DNA of 34,402 nt from Maribacter sp. (GCA_029287355.1 JARFRH010000059.1:1-34402), one strand, 5' to 3'. Positions 9,126 to 18,363 are shown, counted from the first letter of the stretch. The notes: a model not told the origin generated them from the sequence alone. Program-made: numbers and translations.

Positions 9126-9881
9126 CTAAGAATTCATGGCCGAAATAATAAACTCCTTAAAGTCTTTTGAAATCGGAATCAAATTATTGTTGATCATAAT
9201 ATCTTTCGAGTTGATGGCGTCGATATGGTCAACATTCACAATATAGGACTTATGTGCCCTATAGAACTTTGTTTTGGGCAACTTTTCTAGATAGTCTTTT
9301 AAGGGAGATCTGACTAAGAATTTCTTGTCTACCGTATTTACTTCTAAATACACATTGTCCGCCTTTATAAATTGTATGTCTCCAAATTGAATGCGGTAAT
9401 AAAGGTGTTGCTTTTTTACAAAAATAGAATCTTTAAGTACCGAATTGGACATTGGTACGTCTTCTTGGCTTAATGGGTTCTCCTGCTTGTTAGCCCCTGC
9501 ACCGTAGGTGAAGTTCGCCAAGGCAATCTCTATAGAAGTATAGAGGTCTTGTTGTTCGAATGGTTTTACCAAATAACCATTTGGTTTGACGGTCTTCGCA
9601 TTTTCGACAGTTGCCCTATCCGAATTCGAAGTGACGAAAATAAAAGGGATATCATAGTTCTCTCGAATATGTTTTCCTAAATCAATTCCTGTTTTGTCCG
9701 AGGCGAGGATAATGTCGATTAATACGAGGTCTACTTGCTGGGTTTTCAACACTTCCTCGGCCTGCTCATAAACAATAACATTGTCTACTATTTCATAGCC
9801 GATCTCTTCAAGCATAGACTGCATATCGTCAGCAATGATGACATTGTCTTCCACGATAAGTATTCTTATAGGTCGTTCCAA
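9126..9881 (-). CDS. LytTR-family response regulator
   Basis: REC domain (ILIVEDNVIIADDMQ, LVLIDIIL, VTSNSD, VKPF) plus LytTR domain (IQFIKADNVYLEV...FYRAHKSYIVNVDHIDAI). Confidence 0.9.
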   Translation of the reverse strand: MERPIRILIVEDNVIIADDMQSMLEEIGYEIVDNVIVYEQAEEVLKTQQVDLVLIDIILASDKTGIDLGKHIRENYDIPFIFVTSNSDRATVENAKTVKPNGYLVKPFEQQDLYTSIEIALANFTYGAGANKQENPLSQEDVPMSNSVLKDSIFVKKQHLYYRIQFGDIQFIKADNVYLEVNTVDKKFLVRSPLKDYLEKLPKTKFYRAHKSYIVNVDHIDAINSKDIMINNNLIPISKDFKEFIISAMNS

Positions 9882-9924
9882 AATAGTTGCTGTTTAAATG
9901 GTTAGATTATTATAAAATTACAGA

Positions 9925-10824
9925 TTAATTAAAAGCGATATAAAACAATAAGGCCAGTAAAAATGTGCTCAAGGCCAATTTTTTTAGTTCAGGATCAAGT
10001 AAATAGGGTTCCTTTGTTCGATATACTTTCAGCAGATGAAACGCAATCGGCACAAAAGCCAATAGCGGAATCAACTGGTAATATTCCGAAAAGGTGTTTA
10101 TGATGAAAACAAGCATACTCACAAAGCTGGAAATGAGTAGGATATAATGATATTTCTTCCCATTTTCAAAACCGATTTTCACAACGATTGTATTCTTATT
10201 GGCTTTTTTATCCGATTTAATATCACGCAGGTTATTCAAATTGAGCACCCCTACGCTCAGGGCGCCAATAGTAATGGCCGGTAACAAAGAGAAATCAGTT
10301 AAATACTTTGTGAATAAGAACATCGAGCCCAATACACCAACTAGTCCGAAAAAAATGAAAACGAAAACATCTCCGAATCCTCTATATCCATAAGCCGATT
10401 TACCAACTGTATATTTTATTGCGGCCCAGATGCTTAAAAGACCCAAGCCCCCAAAAAGAAGAAAATAACCAATATTTTCAACACCGAATGAGGTGTATAA
10501 TAAGGCAACTACGAACAATAGACTCACAAAGATGGCCACGACAATTCCATTTTTAAGTTCTTGTCGCGATAAGCTCCCGCTTTGTAAAGCGCGCTTGGGG
10601 CCAATTCTATCTGAATTGTCTGTGCCTTTTACACCATCGCCATAATCATTGGCGAAATTTGAGGTGACTTGAAAACTTATCGTTGTGAACAAAGCAAGTA
10701 TGAATATTAGTAGGTTGTTTTTTTCATAAAGATTAGCAAGAGCGGTACCGACTATAACGCCTGAAATTGAAAGGGGCAGCGTTCTTGGCCTAGCTGCGTC
10801 TAGCCATGTACTAATTTTTGGCAA
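9925..10824 (-). CDS. menA: 1,4-dihydroxy-2-naphthoate polyprenyltransferase
   Basis: NFANDYGDGVKGTDN prenyl-PP binding motif, second motif NNLRDIKSDKKANK, multiple TM segments; TTG start. Confidence 0.88.
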   Translation of the reverse strand: MPKISTWLDAARPRTLPLSISGVIVGTALANLYEKNNLLIFILALFTTISFQVTSNFANDYGDGVKGTDNSDRIGPKRALQSGSLSRQELKNGIVVAIFVSLLFVVALLYTSFGVENIGYFLLFGGLGLLSIWAAIKYTVGKSAYGYRGFGDVFVFIFFGLVGVLGSMFLFTKYLTDFSLLPAITIGALSVGVLNLNNLRDIKSDKKANKNTIVVKIGFENGKKYHYILLISSFVSMLVFIINTFSEYYQLIPLLAFVPIAFHLLKVYRTKEPYLLDPELKKLALSTFLLALLFYIAFN

Positions 10825-10826
10825 AA

Positions 10827-11429
10827 TTAATAGGGGTCTTCTATTTTTATTCGTTTACCTTCTTTATATGATGCAACAAACGCATCTTTAAAACCAATAT
10901 CGACCAGTTCTTTTCTGAACGTCTGTGCTTCTTCCAATGTCTGGAAATTACCAAGTGAGTAAGAGTAAAAGGGGTTTGTTTTTACGAACATTGTATTCGT
11001 CAACGCTTCAGAAGCCAAGGTGAGATTGTTATCAACAAATGACTTTACCTGAACCGAATAGATCATTTCTTTCTGCAAGAATTTCTTCGCTAGGTAGTAT
11101 TCCTTTACCAAACTCAATTCCTCGTTTTGCTCCTTAAGATTATCAATTCGTGTTTTGATCGCATCAAGACTATCTATAGACACCAACAAATTGCTTTGTT
11201 GCTCCAATCCACCTCCACTACTACTCAACCCAACCGTAAAGGAAGTAATCGCCAAAGTACCAATTAAGAAAAGTCCTGTAACCCCAGCTAAAACGTTTCG
11301 CTGGATTTTGCTTTTTTTAAGCTCCTTGTTCTTGATTTTAATTTGATCGAGAAGACGCTCATTGATGATTTGGGCCTTATCAATATCCTTATGTAATTCT
11401 AGTAAATCACTCTCTTCTATAAACGGCAT
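10827..11429 (-). CDS. Membrane-anchored coiled-coil protein with SPOR-like C-terminus
   Basis: Single TM (VLAGVTGLFLIGTLAITSFTVGL), coiled coil, then IYSVQVKSF...YSYSLGNFQTLEEAQTFRKELVDIGFKDAFVASYKEGKR resembling SPOR. Confidence 0.6.
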   Translation of the reverse strand: MPFIEESDLLELHKDIDKAQIINERLLDQIKIKNKELKKSKIQRNVLAGVTGLFLIGTLAITSFTVGLSSSGGGLEQQSNLLVSIDSLDAIKTRIDNLKEQNEELSLVKEYYLAKKFLQKEMIYSVQVKSFVDNNLTLASEALTNTMFVKTNPFYSYSLGNFQTLEEAQTFRKELVDIGFKDAFVASYKEGKRIKIEDPY

Positions 11430-11688
11430 ATGTTTCAGAGGTTATGGGATGACTGTGCGCTAAAGTAACTAAAAATCGTTGACCATAATAAAATATGTAA
11501 TGTCAATGTTGTAAAATTACAGTTTTTAGTGGTCTATGGAAGAAAAAACGTTGTTAAACTCTTATATTGAATTGATTACCATTTGCTTATCGATGAACTA
11601 CACGGTCGGTTTTAATGCATTTTTTTCAAGGATTCCAAGGAAGATCTATCCATACAGCACCGTCACTTTAAGACTACTTTAAGCGGCA

Positions 11689-12534
11689 CTAAAGCTCTTC
11701 GGATCCCACTAAATAAATACCATCGTTTTTTATGTCTATTTTTCGAGCCTTATACAGCGTACCTAATCCTTTTTTAAAGGTTTTCTTGCTCATTTGTAGT
11801 TCTTCTTTAATGTCCTCGGGGTTTGATTTGTCATTCAAGGCGAGGAAGCCATTATGATGTTTTAAGGTCTCATAGATTTTATTGGCGGCGGGTTCTATTA
11901 TCTTTTGACCAAGAGGTTGTAAAGAAATATCTATTTTGTTATCACCACGAATCGCCTTGACGACACCAGGTAAAAAGTCTCCTACCGAGATTTTCTTAAA
12001 TACCTCGTTAAAGTACACCAAGCCTTTATGCTGATTGTTTACGATGACCTCCCAACCTAGATCTGTTTTTCTGGTAACAATGAGATCTACCTCCTCCCAA
12101 ACGCGCACGGTAAGTTCTTCATTGCTAAGAAATTTCTCCAATTTATTGGATGCTACAAGTCTGTTACTGCGCTCATCTAAATAACAATAGACCACATACC
12201 ACTGACCTTCCCGCATCTTATTTCGTTGCTCACGAAAGGGAACCAAAAGATGCTTCTCCAATCCCCAATCCATAAAAGCACCAAATTCATTTACCTCAAT
12301 GACCTTTAATAATTGAAACTCATTTACGATAATAGCGGGTTCCAAGGTGGTCGCAATCGGACGTTCGTCATAATCCAGATAACAAAAAACCGTGAGCACA
12401 TCACCGATATTGTAGTCTTTTGGCACATACTTGTTCGGCAATAGTATGCCAGAGTGCTCGCCTGTACCTAAAAATAAGCCAACACTTGTATGCCTTAGTA
12501 TTTCAAGCTTGTTGAATTTGCCCAGTTCAATCAT
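11689..12534 (-). CDS. CvfB-like S1 RNA-binding domain protein
   Basis: GIGDVLTVFCYLDYDERPIATT-type N-terminal domain, VNEFGAFMDWGLEKHLLVPFREQ (S1), C-terminal winged-helix-like MSKKTFKKGLGTLYKARKI. Confidence 0.82.
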   Translation of the reverse strand: MIELGKFNKLEILRHTSVGLFLGTGEHSGILLPNKYVPKDYNIGDVLTVFCYLDYDERPIATTLEPAIIVNEFQLLKVIEVNEFGAFMDWGLEKHLLVPFREQRNKMREGQWYVVYCYLDERSNRLVASNKLEKFLSNEELTVRVWEEVDLIVTRKTDLGWEVIVNNQHKGLVYFNEVFKKISVGDFLPGVVKAIRGDNKIDISLQPLGQKIIEPAANKIYETLKHHNGFLALNDKSNPEDIKEELQMSKKTFKKGLGTLYKARKIDIKNDGIYLVGSEEL

Positions 12535-12561
12535 ACGGCAAAAGTACAGTTAAATTGTGGG

Positions 12562-12596
12562 CATAAAAAAACCATCTATCATTGCAATAGATGGTT
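12562..12596 (-). terminator. Rho-independent terminator downstream of the DUF2853 gene
   Basis: Minus strand AACCATCTAT-loop-ATAGATGGTT followed by a T run. Confidence 0.75.
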
Positions 12597-12620
12597 TCCG
12601 GTATTTTTTGGAACTATAAT

Positions 12621-12959
12621 TTAGTAAACAGATTCTTTTTTAAAGTGTTTGCATAACATATAGTACACTACCGCTCTATGCTTGTTTCTATTAGCGGAAC
12701 CATATTTATCCATTACTGTTTTAATACCATCCATTAATTTTGGACTATCAATCATCCCCAATTTTTTAATCAGGTAGTTCTTCTTTACTGTTTCCAATTC
12801 TTTTTCATCACCTCCTGAAACTTTAGAGGCATCCAAATTGTAGATTGAAGGTCCCAATCCAATTGTAACTTTTGTCAATAAATCCACATCGGGCTTCACA
12901 TCAAATTTGTCCTTAATGTCAGCAGCGTACTTTTCGATTAATTCATCTCTTTTACTCAT
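12621..12959 (-). CDS. DUF2853 family protein
   Basis: MSKRDELIEKYAADIKDKF...KKNYLIKKLGM...YYMLCKHFKKESVY matches the small conserved family as I know it. Confidence 0.7.
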   Translation of the reverse strand: MSKRDELIEKYAADIKDKFDVKPDVDLLTKVTIGLGPSIYNLDASKVSGGDEKELETVKKNYLIKKLGMIDSPKLMDGIKTVMDKYGSANRNKHRAVVYYMLCKHFKKESVY

Positions 12960-12998
12960 AATAGTCAGTGTTCTATATAATTAATGGTTAATAAAAGT

Positions 12999-14750
12999 CT
13001 AAGATATAAAATCGAAGTAACCAAGCAAAATTTTATCGTTTAAGATTCTTGGAGTATTGACCTCCAAAAGACTAGGCCCTGTTTTTTTGTGAAAAAACTC
13101 CGGTAGGATTTTTTCTAAACTTTTTTTATTTTCTACGACGAAATGTTCAATTCCGAACATTTTGCACAAATGAGAGACATCTCGATTTTGAACAGTTTCA
13201 AAATACCTTTCAAAATTTGGGGAATCCTCCCTTCCCGGCAGAATCCTAAAAATACCCCCTCCACCGTTATTTATCAATATGATTTTAAAATCCGAACGGA
13301 TGTAATCATTCCAAAGTCCATTACTGTCATATAGAAAGCTTAAATCGCCGGTGATAAGCAAAGTTGGTTCTTTATGATATACGGATGCTCCCACAGCAGT
13401 CGAAGTACTTCCATCGATACCACTGGTGCCTCGATTACAAAAAACCTTGACCTTGGGGTTCATATCGAATAACTGCATATAGCGAACCGTAGAACTATTG
13501 GCAAGCTGGACATGAAAATCATCGGGAATGTGGTTGCAAATATGGTAAAAAGCGAGCAAGTCAGAAAAAGCGATCTTCCCAAGATAAGCTTCCCTTTTTT
13601 CAACATAGTGCCCCTTCATAGATTTCCAATATGAAAAATATTCACTTTCGGCCAGCTTTGAATCTTCGAGAAATTCCGCGAAAAACCGATTTGGGTCTAC
13701 CTTAAAGTGGCGTGTAAGTGAAAAGAAGGTATTATAGGCCTTTAGTTGGTCAATATGCCAGTGCTCCTGGGGTTGGTGATGTCTTAGAAAGGCCTTAATT
13801 TTTTTGGAAACGATCAATCCACCGAAAGTGAGTAAAATATCCGGCTTCAGTTTTTTGAATAATTCTTCGCTATCTTCTGATTTCTCAATGGGTGCTACAA
13901 TACTATCGATACTAGGGAAGAAATTCGGATGATGCAGATTCGAAGTCGATTCGGTCAATACCAGCACCGAAGGATCATTCCCCAGAATATCTAAAAAACG
14001 TTGTTCTATAGCATTCGGATGATTGACACCCACTAGCACTATTTTTCGTTTAGCCGAACCCCAAAGCCCCTTATAAAGGCCCATGTCGGCAACACTTTCT
14101 TGTTCCACCTCTCCATTCGAAATTTCAGGTTTCACAGAAGGTTCATTGAGAACATTGTACAACGGCTCTTCAAAAGGCACATTGATATGAACTGGCAACC
14201 CAGTGCTCAAGGTCGTATTGAAAGCCTTATTCAACTCCAAATCATTATACGCTTGCACTTTTTGCTGCGTTGCAATCACTCCCACTTCGGAAATCAATTC
14301 CGGAGCATATTTTTCAACACGATCCGTAGCATGGGCAACATCTTGTTTCAGGTTGGCGGAATACCCAATATGTCTATGAAAAACATCATCTTGGCGAATG
14401 GTCTGGCCGTCCCCTACGTCGATTTTATAAACAGGCCTATCCGCTGAAATCACAACCAAGGGAATATCGCTGTAGAATGCCTCCGCAATAGCGGGATAAT
14501 AATTGAGTAAGGCACTGCCGGATGTACAGACTACGGCCACGGGTTTGCGTAATTGCTGGGCTATACCAAGAGCGAAAAAGGCCGCACTTCGCTCGTCAAC
14601 AATACTAAAACACTTAAAAAAAGAATCTTCTGTAAAACTTATGGTAAGCGGGGCATTCCGCGAACCCGGAGAAATAACAATATTTTCAATGCCCTTGGCC
14701 TTGCAATGCATTACTACGCTTTGTGCCGAGGGAATACTGGAATGCTTCAT
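12999..14750 (-). CDS. menD: 2-succinyl-5-enolpyruvyl-6-hydroxy-3-cyclohexene-1-carboxylate synthase
   Basis: ThDP fold: ISPGSRNAPL, DERSAAFFALG, TSGSALLNYYPA, NRGTSGIDGSTSTAVG, TGDLSFLYDSNGLW. Start taken at MKHSSIPSAQ (14750), not 14771. Confidence 0.92.
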   Translation of the reverse strand: MKHSSIPSAQSVVMHCKAKGIENIVISPGSRNAPLTISFTEDSFFKCFSIVDERSAAFFALGIAQQLRKPVAVVCTSGSALLNYYPAIAEAFYSDIPLVVISADRPVYKIDVGDGQTIRQDDVFHRHIGYSANLKQDVAHATDRVEKYAPELISEVGVIATQQKVQAYNDLELNKAFNTTLSTGLPVHINVPFEEPLYNVLNEPSVKPEISNGEVEQESVADMGLYKGLWGSAKRKIVLVGVNHPNAIEQRFLDILGNDPSVLVLTESTSNLHHPNFFPSIDSIVAPIEKSEDSEELFKKLKPDILLTFGGLIVSKKIKAFLRHHQPQEHWHIDQLKAYNTFFSLTRHFKVDPNRFFAEFLEDSKLAESEYFSYWKSMKGHYVEKREAYLGKIAFSDLLAFYHICNHIPDDFHVQLANSSTVRYMQLFDMNPKVKVFCNRGTSGIDGSTSTAVGASVYHKEPTLLITGDLSFLYDSNGLWNDYIRSDFKIILINNGGGGIFRILPGREDSPNFERYFETVQNRDVSHLCKMFGIEHFVVENKKSLEKILPEFFHKKTGPSLLEVNTPRILNDKILLGYFDFIS

Positions 14751-14783
14751 TGTAACAAAAATACGATGCAAACCGCTCTTATG

Positions 14784-14938
14784 CCAATTTGAATATAAAA
14801 TGGTGCACGGAAAACCAAGATGCTCTTATGTTTATGACACCGTGATAGATTTGAATAGCCTAAGCTACGGAATTCAAGAACAAGAAAGTAGAACGAAAGA
14901 TGAACGAATTTGAATAAGTCATTTAATATTCAAATTGG
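14784..14938. repeat. Intergenic ATTTGAATA repeat cluster (three direct, one inverted) in the menF-menD spacer
   Basis: ATTTGAATA at 14787, 14849 and 14908; inverted copy at 14927-14935; outer 13-nt arms CCAATTTGAATAT / ATATTCAAATTGG. Confidence 0.6.
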
Positions 14939-14963
14939 TAATATCCCAATGCTGATGAAAATA

Positions 14964-16073
14964 CTACGCACTGGTCAATACCTTGAGCATGGTATTGGTT
15001 TTGGCCACGGTCTCTTCCCATTCCTTATCTGGGTCGGAATCTTTGGTCACTCCTCCTCCAACGTAAATGAAGGCTTTGTTTTCTTTGAGTTGCATACAGC
15101 GCAGGTTTACAAAAAAAGTAGTAGTCGTTTTGATGGATTTATAAACCTGGTTTTCCTGATTTTTTCTCTGGGACGGACGTGAAGTTTCGACTTTCAGATT
15201 CAACTCACCTAAATAGCCGGTATAATATTCTCGGTCATAGTTTTCATTTTCTAAAATGAATTCTTTACTCAGGCCCATAGGCAGACCGCAAACCGCTGGC
15301 GTCGGATGAAGTGCATTGACAATTTCTAACAGACGGCTCTTTTCGTATTGGGCCATGATCTTGGTACGTAAGTGTAAAAGTTTTCCCGCCCGTATCGTCT
15401 CTCTTTCAGAAATACTGAGGTTGGTAACTTTGTCTTTTAAAGAACTCGAGATATAATTCGTGACCAATTGCTGTTCCTCCAATTCTTTCATTCCCCAGAT
15501 GGGATTGTCATCTTCTGCATACACCTGAGTACCTGCCAATGACATCGTCGTGATTCGTTGGTTCTCACCTTTTAGAAGTATTTCTGGGGTCGCGCCAAGC
15601 CAAGTGCCAATTTTAGGATGATGCCAGAGGTAACAAAAGGCATTGTCATAACTACCCAGAAGTTTTTGTAATAAATTCAATGGAGCTGTTGAACAATCAA
15701 TTTCCTCCTTCCTTGAAAGCACCACTTTTTGTAGTTCATGATTTCGAATGCGATCAATGCCATTTTTTACAAGATTGATATGAAATTCCTTTTGGGTGGC
15801 ATCTAATTTGATTCCTAGATGCTCTATCTCCGAGGTTTTCAAAGAAATAGGCATTACTTCCAAACGTTCATCGCAATGCAATAAAACAATTTCTTTCTGT
15901 GTATCGAACGGTGCAAAAACAAATCCCGATTCAGTGAAATCAGCAACATGATGCAAGCTAGCATCATCTTGAAATAAAGCTACAACATGCTGTTCCTTGG
16001 GTTTTCGATAGACTACGAAAGGTAGGTTTTTCGAATAATGGGCAGCAATTTTATTTGTGAATTCCTTGAACAT
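14964..16073 (-). CDS. menF: Isochorismate synthase
   Basis: Chorismate-binding motifs GTWLGATPEILLK, TMSLAGTQ, HPTPAVCGLP, REYYTGYLG. Confidence 0.9.
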   Translation of the reverse strand: MFKEFTNKIAAHYSKNLPFVVYRKPKEQHVVALFQDDASLHHVADFTESGFVFAPFDTQKEIVLLHCDERLEVMPISLKTSEIEHLGIKLDATQKEFHINLVKNGIDRIRNHELQKVVLSRKEEIDCSTAPLNLLQKLLGSYDNAFCYLWHHPKIGTWLGATPEILLKGENQRITTMSLAGTQVYAEDDNPIWGMKELEEQQLVTNYISSSLKDKVTNLSISERETIRAGKLLHLRTKIMAQYEKSRLLEIVNALHPTPAVCGLPMGLSKEFILENENYDREYYTGYLGELNLKVETSRPSQRKNQENQVYKSIKTTTTFFVNLRCMQLKENKAFIYVGGGVTKDSDPDKEWEETVAKTNTMLKVLTSA

Positions 16074-16496
16074 TTACTTCTTGGGCAATGCAATTGTGGT
16101 CAATTTACAAACGGAAATCAAATCGCCTTCAGCATTTGTAATCTTGATATCCCACAATTGAGTTGTGCGTCCTTTATGAACGATTACCGCCTTCGCGAAT
16201 ACTTCGCCATCGCGCACACCCTTTACATGGTTTGCTGCTATTTCAATGCCTCTTATAAACATCTTCTGTGCATCTAAAAAGATATAAGACGCCATGCTTC
16301 CGACTGTTTCGGCCAAAGCGACTGTGGCGCCTCCATGTAAAACGCCATCTGGTTGGTGAACTTTTGAATTGACCGGCATTTTAGCCACTAGATAATCCGC
16401 TCCAACATCAACAAATTCTATCTGCAAAGTTTCCATCATCGTATTCTTTGAGGACTCATTACATACCTTTAGTATTTTTTCTTTATAATCGTCCAT
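16074..16496 (-). CDS. PaaI/YdiI-type hotdog thioesterase, candidate DHNA-CoA thioesterase
   Basis: HQPDGVLHGGATVALAETVGS hotdog active-site motif; directly abuts menF. Confidence 0.8.
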   Translation of the reverse strand: MDDYKEKILKVCNESSKNTMMETLQIEFVDVGADYLVAKMPVNSKVHQPDGVLHGGATVALAETVGSMASYIFLDAQKMFIRGIEIAANHVKGVRDGEVFAKAVIVHKGRTTQLWDIKITNAEGDLISVCKLTTIALPKK

Positions 16497-16566
16497 GAAA
16501 CTTTTTTCGTAAAATTACGGATTACATAACCAAAAAAAGACTTTCCTTTATAGTAGTTTTAGGATT

Positions 16567-17211
16567 ATGAATAGACAAGAAAAACAGGTCATTTACAAAA
16601 CCACTAATACCTACGAAACGCTCAATGCATTGAGTGAAAAAACTAAAAACGTGTGGATTGTTCTGCATGGCATTGGGTATTTGAGCAAATACTTTATCAA
16701 ATATTTTGAAGAATTGGATCCCGAAGAAAACTATATCATTGCACCTCAAGCGCCTTCGAAATATTATTTAAAAAATGAATACAGGCATGTTGGTGCCAGT
16801 TGGTTGACCAAAGAAAATACCTTAACGGAAACCAAGAATGTAGTTGCCTATTTAAATGCAGTAAGAGAGGCCGAAAATCTTCCTGAACATTGTAGATTGT
16901 TAGTTTTTGGATTTTCTCAGGGAGTATCCATAGCCACCCGGTGGGTAGCTTCTCAAAAAGTAAAGTGTGATGATTTGATTTTATATGCAGGGGGTATTCC
17001 CAAGGACCTCACCTTCGAAAACTTCTCTTTTTTAGAAGAAATCAATACTCAAGTGACCCATCTTGTTGGGGATAGCGACGAATATATCAATGAAGAACTA
17101 TTGAAACAAGAATCGGAAAAGATCCAATTGCTTTTTCAAGGTCGGGCCAAGCATATCATTTTTAAGGGGGCTCACGAAATAAAAAAGGAACTAATACGTC
17201 AGCTCATTTAA
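16567..17211 (+). CDS. Alpha/beta hydrolase, phospholipase/carboxylesterase type
   Basis: VLHGIGYL oxyanion region, GFSQGVS nucleophile elbow, GDSDEYI acid region, C-terminal GAHEI. Confidence 0.8.
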   Translation: MNRQEKQVIYKTTNTYETLNALSEKTKNVWIVLHGIGYLSKYFIKYFEELDPEENYIIAPQAPSKYYLKNEYRHVGASWLTKENTLTETKNVVAYLNAVREAENLPEHCRLLVFGFSQGVSIATRWVASQKVKCDDLILYAGGIPKDLTFENFSFLEEINTQVTHLVGDSDEYINEELLKQESEKIQLLFQGRAKHIIFKGAHEIKKELIRQLI

Positions 17212-17212
17212 T

Positions 17213-17791
17213 ATGAAGGACTTTCCAAAACTGGTCTCCGACCGACTGATACTTGACCAGATCAAACCCTCTGATATCCCTGAAATAGTCGCCTATGCCG
17301 GTAATATTAAAATAGTAGAAAATACCCGAACCATGCCCTACCCCTATTTGGAGGAGGATGCCATTGCATGGATGAACATGGCCAATGAAGGCTTCAAAGC
17401 AAAAAACAATTATATATTCGCTATTCGTTTTAAAGGTAGCCAAGCCTTTATGGGCGGTATCGGTTTGACTTTGGATGTAGCAAATAACAGGGCAGAATTG
17501 GGCTATTGGCTAGCCGAAGAATTCTGGAACAAAGGCTTTACTACCGAAGCAGTTCATACTATTTTGAAATTCGGATTCGAGCAACTAAAGCTCAATAAGG
17601 TAGTTGCGGTTTACCTGACAACCAACAAAGCATCGGGCAAGGTCATAATTAAAAATGCTATGGTAAAAGAAGCCATATTCAAAGATCATGATGTAAAAAG
17701 AGGAAGTACTGTGGCAAACAATACATATGTTTCCCTCATACAATACCGAATGCTCAAAAGTGAATATGAGGACTTAAAAAAAAGCAAATAA
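17213..17791 (+). CDS. GNAT-family N-acetyltransferase (RimJ/RimL type)
   Basis: ELGYWLAEEFWNKGFTTEAVHTILKFGFEQLKLNKVVA acetyl-CoA fold motif. Confidence 0.85.
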   Translation: MKDFPKLVSDRLILDQIKPSDIPEIVAYAGNIKIVENTRTMPYPYLEEDAIAWMNMANEGFKAKNNYIFAIRFKGSQAFMGGIGLTLDVANNRAELGYWLAEEFWNKGFTTEAVHTILKFGFEQLKLNKVVAVYLTTNKASGKVIIKNAMVKEAIFKDHDVKRGSTVANNTYVSLIQYRMLKSEYEDLKKSK

Positions 17792-18363
17792 TGCCAATCG
17801 ATTTGCCTTCAATATTAGAAAATGAATATGTGCTTCTCACTTCCTTGACACTGGAGAACTTTGAGCATTTGATACCTGTGGCTTCACAAGAAAAGTTGGT
17901 TCAATATTCCCCCTCAGCTATTCATTCACCCAATTCATTGCGCAATTATGTTACAATCGCCTTGGAGGAAAGAGAAAGGGGAATGGGCATGCCCTTCATC
18001 ATTTTCGATAAGGGTAAACAACTGTACGCCGGAAGTACGCGATACATGAATATCGGATGGAAAAACAAGGTCATGGAAATTGGTTCAACATGGATTGGTA
18101 GGGAATTTCAAGGGAGTGGACTCAACTTTCAAATGAAGCAGCTGATGATTAATCACGCCTTTGATATAATGGGTTTCGAAAAAATAGAATTCCGAATTGA
18201 TGAACGGAATATGCGTTCAAGAAAAGCTGTTGAAAAATTAGGTGGAGTACTCGAAGGCACCTTAAGAAAAAATGTGTACCTACTTGACGGATTTAAACGC
18301 AATACCTGTTGTTACGGTATATTGAAGGAGGAATGGAAAAAACAACAGGCTAATCTTTCTTAA
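17791..18363 (+). CDS. GNAT-family N-acetyltransferase (RimJ/RimL type)
   Basis: EIGSTWIGREFQGSGLNFQMKQLMINHAFDIMGFEKIEFRIDERNMRSRKAVEKLGGVLEG. Confidence 0.85.
   Translation: MPIDLPSILENEYVLLTSLTLENFEHLIPVASQEKLVQYSPSAIHSPNSLRNYVTIALEERERGMGMPFIIFDKGKQLYAGSTRYMNIGWKNKVMEIGSTWIGREFQGSGLNFQMKQLMINHAFDIMGFEKIEFRIDERNMRSRKAVEKLGGVLEGTLRKNVYLLDGFKRNTCCYGILKEEWKKQQANLS

Noticed and set aside
11430-11688. Possible decayed menB in the gap between the cvfB-like gene and the SPOR-like gene
   Set aside because: Reading the minus strand gave no crotonase-like motif or C-terminal MenB signature; looks like ordinary intergenic sequence.
11669-11690. Short direct repeat ACTTTAAG twice downstream of the cvfB-like gene
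   Set aside because: Only two short copies in AT-rich sequence; not above expectation.
14503-15182. Plus-strand ORFs of 136, 79 and 90 aa over menD/menF and their spacer
   Set aside because: Overlap confidently assigned genes on the opposite strand; no motif or plausible start context.
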